Part shown: piece after piece, positions 20,404-22,989 of the stretch
Position numbering within the stretch: the first letter of the stretch is position 1
Layout: each line of letters starts with the position of its first letter
From: a virus
Virus record (IMG/VR): IMGVR_UViG_3300010300_000119
Coordinates: 1-22,989 of that record
Reading direction: 5' to 3' (one strand)
Length of the DNA stretch: 22,989 nt
Notes under the pieces: generated by a model
Told to the model about the DNA's origin: nothing
The model's input: the letters and a program-made list of their open reading frames with translations, nothing else
The model's database searches: none
Program-made: the position numbers and the translations under genes

Positions 20404-22524
20404 TTAATCATCAAAGAACTCAGGATCAATAGCAACAATACGTTTTGTTGGCCTACCTGTAGTTTTAGTCTTAACATCTTTCTCTTGGATTTCTCCAGAG
20501 TTCTTCAGTCTTTCTATAATTTCTTTTACCTCGTATGACTTCATACTTCTAAATATTTCACGCCTATCTATATCACGCTTACTGATACCTATATCTCCTT
20601 GCGACCTAATAAAGCTTAAGACTTGTTTTATCTTGCTTTCTGTCTCTGAGCCTGCAACTTTGTCTTCACAGTTATCTACAAGTAATTGGTCATAGTAATA
20701 AACATAATCAATTGCCCACTTAGTTATATCACTCCTAATAATATTGGTCTTATGGTCATCCGCTAAAGCGCATATCAAAGCTAATCTCATAGCCTTTTCT
20801 CTAGTTCTAGATAGCAATACTTCTAGTCCATCTTTCTCTAGAGCGTCTTGTTCTTCTATTAATTTGTATGCAAGCTTGGTTAATAAGTCTTTACTTTCAC
20901 TATCAAAAGTAAGAACACGTTGTCTAAAATCCATCTCTGAGTTGTTCTTAGCAAGCTCTTCCATTTCATTCTTAGTCTCTCGCATCTTTCTAACCCACTC
21001 ACATATAGCATGAGAAGGTTCTCTGAATGGAACCATCCTACCTACAACTCTAGGAAGTTTGGATTCAACAACAATAAACCTATTTAAAAATCCATCTACA
21101 ATTCTGCCTGTAGATAAAGCACCGTAAAAATTCTTTGGAACACTCATACCCATAAGTGTTATAGCTGGTTTAATTGTTGACCTATCCATAGCTTCTTGTT
21201 GTTGCTTGCTAGACATATTCATTAAAGAGTAGTTATCAGGTCTGATAGTACCGTGACAACGACCCCAGGCTTCCATCAGAGCTTGCAGGGCGTCTTCTTT
21301 ATTAGAGTTGGATGACTTGGCTATACTTTCTAATCTTTTACCAAACTCGTCCATTACAGTTATGTGCGTCGGTTTGTGTCGCAACAAACTATAGACAGCT
21401 CCACTTGATGTATAGCCATCTCCAGCCATCAAATCTACATGGCCAGAACTATCTAACACAGACTCAATAACTGTCTTAGTATTTTCTTTACCCTGACCAG
21501 ATTTTGCAATACACATAAAATACAAAGATGAAAAGTTATTCATATCTGATTTATACATACGACCAGCAGCAACTGAACCTACACCCAAGGCTGACTGCAG
21601 GCTTAATCCTGGCTGAGATATTTGAGCTATTTGCTCTGAATATTCATAGATGTCCTTAATAATTCCTGGAGGGTTATACAACTCACTTGGTTCTTTTATT
21701 ATCCTGTTTTTAGATATGTAACTAGGAGCAGCTTGATTCTTACGCTCATGGGTTCTCATGATAGAACTTACAGTTGTAGCTATCTCTGAATCTTCTAAAG
21801 GTGGTTTGTTGCCTCTATTCCAAGACTGCAAAAAGAATTGAGTAAAGTCTGTATTCAATCCTTTGGCAATCAGATAACCTGCCAGTCTAGCTGCAGTATC
21901 ATTACGGCTTCCTTCAGCGGCGGCTTCAAGGGAGAGAGGTGTCGCTATAGGTTTGCCGTTAATCTTGTCTGCGCCAGTTACCTTTACCCAGTCTTCACGA
22001 GAGAAGTCTGGCAAGTCACCTGTATCATGCAATTCCCAACCTGGTATTACTTGTGGTTCATAGATGGCGCCAGTAGCATGAATATTATAGGGGGCAATAA
22101 TCAAGCCACCAACGCCTCTTATATCAATGAGTTTTTCTGGGTCATAACCAGTAACTCTACGAGCGACATAAGTTGTAAAATTTTCTGGGTTGTTATAGTA
22201 ATAGTGCATACCCTTACCAGTAGCTACCTTTAAAGGTGTAACAGGTAAATTATTTGCAGCCCACGTGACTGCTTCTGGGGTATCTGCATCTATAACTAAA
22301 AACTTACCAGTCACTAAAGCTACGACTAAATCATCGCGGCCTTGAAACCATTTAGTTATCTCTTCTGTCGTTGGTTGTTCGCTCTTGAATCTTTCCCAGC
22401 TTCCAAGTTCTCTTGGAGGGACTTTGTTATGACGTAGTAAAGGTACTACACTAAAGCCTGATTCTGCATAGGCAAGCGCTAAATCCAACGCAGAGTCTTC
22501 TGCTGTTGCTTTGACGTTGAACAC
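20404..22524 (-). CDS. Prim-Pol primase fused to DUF3987-type helicase/ATPase domain
   Basis: A 706-aa replication protein. An N-terminal Prim-Pol (archaeo-eukaryotic primase) domain spans about 10-165: ALAYAESGFSVVPL opening, catalytic D79-A-D81 (VIDADT), H107 (KGMHYYY) and D134 (IDIRGVGG). A small helical domain (EGSRNDTAARLAGYLIAKGL, 204-223) links to a P-loop ATPase about 330-500: Walker A-like KSGQGKEN (K346) with Glu in place of the usual Ser/Thr, and Walker B HITVMDEF (D392, E393). Residues about 628-697 look like a winged-helix domain. It would synthesise primers and unwind DNA at the fork. The start is GTG (22522-22524), with GAAGAA overlapping the upstream stop region as ribosome binding site, so translation is probably coupled to the HTH gene 5 bp upstream. 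Confidence 0.83.
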   Translation of the reverse strand: MFNVKATAEDSALDLALAYAESGFSVVPLLRHNKVPPRELGSWERFKSEQPTTEEITKWFQGRDDLVVALVTGKFLVIDADTPEAVTWAANNLPVTPLKVATGKGMHYYYNNPENFTTYVARRVTGYDPEKLIDIRGVGGLIIAPYNIHATGAIYEPQVIPGWELHDTGDLPDFSREDWVKVTGADKINGKPIATPLSLEAAAEGSRNDTAARLAGYLIAKGLNTDFTQFFLQSWNRGNKPPLEDSEIATTVSSIMRTHERKNQAAPSYISKNRIIKEPSELYNPPGIIKDIYEYSEQIAQISQPGLSLQSALGVGSVAAGRMYKSDMNNFSSLYFMCIAKSGQGKENTKTVIESVLDSSGHVDLMAGDGYTSSGAVYSLLRHKPTHITVMDEFGKRLESIAKSSNSNKEDALQALMEAWGRCHGTIRPDNYSLMNMSSKQQQEAMDRSTIKPAITLMGMSVPKNFYGALSTGRIVDGFLNRFIVVESKLPRVVGRMVPFREPSHAICEWVRKMRETKNEMEELAKNNSEMDFRQRVLTFDSESKDLLTKLAYKLIEEQDALEKDGLEVLLSRTREKAMRLALICALADDHKTNIIRSDITKWAIDYVYYYDQLLVDNCEDKVAGSETESKIKQVLSFIRSQGDIGISKRDIDRREIFRSMKSYEVKEIIERLKNSGEIQEKDVKTKTTGRPTKRIVAIDPEFFDD

Positions 22525-22529
22525 TTCTG

Positions 22530-22865
22530 TTATTCTTCAAAAGTAGTTTCAAGTGGTCCATAGATAGATTCAAAGTCTAGCTTTCCGTCTGCTGCTTTGA
22601 TTATCTTTTTAGCCTGTTTTATAGAAGGTTGACGCCTACCATATCTCCAGGACTTTGCTGTTGCTTCAGAGCATTCAAATAATTTTGCTGCTCCAGCGTT
22701 GCCTATATAGGCAATATAATCTTTTAAAGATATACGTTTCACTTCTCTCTCCTTGTATTCTGGCTCTAGTTTGTTAGCATATAAAGATTCTAAATCTTTA
22801 TCACATAACTGCTTTAGCCTGTATAAATAATTCACTTTCCATTGATTTTTATTGACTTCGCTCAT
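22530..22865 (-). CDS. Small HTH DNA-binding regulator (111 aa)
   Basis: Residues about 54-90 form a helix-turn-helix of Cro/CI type: NAGAAKLFECSEATAKSWRY, with recognition-helix candidate SEATAKSWRYGRR, then QPSIKQAKKIIKAADG. The first 50 residues are helical and charged. The last 10 are acidic. There are no membrane or protease-like elements, so it is Cro-like in size rather than a full LexA/CI-type repressor. It is the first gene of the minus-strand replication operon. It lies 35 bp from a symmetric promoter/operator (22901-22931) that it may bind to balance its own operon against the divergent gene. The regulatory role is inference from position. Confidence 0.72.
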   Translation of the reverse strand: MSEVNKNQWKVNYLYRLKQLCDKDLESLYANKLEPEYKEREVKRISLKDYIAYIGNAGAAKLFECSEATAKSWRYGRRQPSIKQAKKIIKAADGKLDFESIYGPLETTFEE

Positions 22866-22900
22866 AGTTGCTTTCTGTAATAAATTTATTTTGAACTAAA

Positions 22901-22929
22901 AGTATACAGTTATAAATTTTATCTGTATA
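22901..22929 (-). promoter_or_regulatory. Predicted leftward promoter for the HTH-primase-nuclease operon
   Basis: On the minus strand the same elements occur by symmetry: -35 TATACA (22929-22924), 17 bp, -10 TATACT (22906-22901). Transcription would start near 22894, about 28 nt before the HTH gene start. The ribosome binding site there is weak (AGAAAG). It overlaps the rightward promoter completely, so RNA polymerase probably cannot occupy both at once. Confidence 0.6.
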
Positions 22930-22931
22930 CT
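22903..22931 (+). promoter_or_regulatory. Predicted rightward promoter for the gene at 22958
   Basis: -35 TATACA (22903-22908, 4 of 6 to consensus) and -10 TATACT (22926-22931, 5 of 6) are separated by 17 bp. Transcription would start near 22938, giving a leader of about 20 nt that contains AGGAG (22946-22950) before ATG 22958. The elements lie inside the inverted-repeat arms, so any operator-bound protein would block it. Confidence 0.6.
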
Positions 22932-22957
22932 ATTATTTTATCTTTAGGAGAAATGAT

Positions 22958-22989
22958 ATGAGCGATATTATAAGTCGTATAAAAAGCCC
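22958..22989 (+). CDS. 5' end of a divergent gene (truncated by window edge)
   Basis: ATG 22958 follows AGGAG (22946-22950) by 7 bp. The ten complete codons read MSDIISRIKS and the frame is open to the window end. Another ATG at 22953 is only 2 bp from the ribosome binding site and is less likely. Facing an HTH gene across a symmetric promoter, it could be the partner regulator or the first gene of a rightward early operon. Too little is visible to assign it. Confidence 0.5.
   Translation, partial: MSDIISRIKS

Larger units (their letters stand above)
22901..22931. repeat. Perfect 9-bp inverted repeat, candidate operator
   Basis: AGTATACAG (22901-22909) and CTGTATACT (22923-22931) are exact reverse complements around a 13-nt AT spacer that is itself largely symmetric (centre 22916). 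Each arm also contains the self-palindrome GTATAC (22902-22907 and 22925-22930), 23 bp apart centre to centre, about two helical turns. This is a natural layout for two dimer sites or one tetramer site of the adjacent HTH protein. There is no T-run, and the position between divergent genes excludes a terminator. Confidence 0.75.

Noticed and set aside
22530-22989. CI/Cro lysogeny switch, hence a temperate phage
   Set aside because: The divergent HTH layout fits, but no integrase, attachment site or full-length repressor is visible, and the partner gene is cut off after ten codons.
1-22989. CRISPR arrays, tRNA genes and insertion sequences
   Set aside because: No regularly spaced direct repeats, no convincing cloverleaf and no transposase or terminal inverted repeats were seen; a tRNAscan or repeat search could still find something missed by eye.

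Overview
The window is part of an AT-rich tailed-phage genome, or a prophage/metagenomic equivalent. A structural and lysis block of 22 genes runs without interruption on the + strand (positions 2 to 19913). It meets a convergent - strand block (19910 to 22865) holding a PD-(D/E)XK-like nuclease, a Prim-Pol/helicase-type primase and a small HTH regulator. A divergent promoter region and the first codons of a + strand gene close the window. The tail-fibre C-terminus, the P22 gp10-like protein, the Gly-rich virion proteins and the very long internal-virion-type protein resemble marine podovirus genomes. Low GC, a two-component spanin, lipoprotein signals and an outer-membrane pore gene point to a Gram-negative host. 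A marine, SAR11-like or other low-GC proteobacterial host is plausible but is inference. No integrase, terminase, capsid, portal or DNA polymerase gene is visible, so the genome continues beyond the window.

Layout on the + strand: 2-499 tail-fibre C-terminus; 547-1653 four small phage proteins; 1656-2188 two small membrane/coiled-coil proteins; 2169-6999 an unusual envelope cassette; 7001-8722 a lysis cassette (i-spanin, o-spanin, small holin-like protein, staphylococcal-nuclease-like enzyme, GH24 lysozyme); 8726-19913 virion genes with a 2-oxoglutarate/Fe(II) oxygenase embedded among them. Almost every junction is an overlap or a gap of a few bases, so the block is probably co-transcribed and translationally coupled.

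The most interesting part is the five-gene cassette at 2169-6999. In order it encodes a CsgF homologue with a long cytoplasmic N-terminal extension, a CsgG outer-membrane secretion-pore lipoprotein, a secreted curlin-like repeat protein, a secreted FecR-domain protein whose tail carries a curlin-like motif, and a CHASE2 - three TM - class III nucleotide cyclase. No CsgE is seen. Read together, this is a complete path from outer-membrane pore and extracellular fibre, through a periplasmic FecR protein, to an inner-membrane sensor that could make cAMP. It sits directly upstream of the lysis genes. The component identities are strong at the sequence level; their operation as one system is inference.

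Two structural observations stand out. Three times in this stretch (csgG, the FecR gene, the o-spanin) the export signal of the downstream protein is encoded inside the 3' end of the upstream gene, always in the +1 frame. At 22901-22931 a perfect 9-bp inverted repeat places an identical -35/-10 pair (TATACA, 17 bp, TATACT) on both strands, so each arm is the -35 of one promoter and the -10 of the other.
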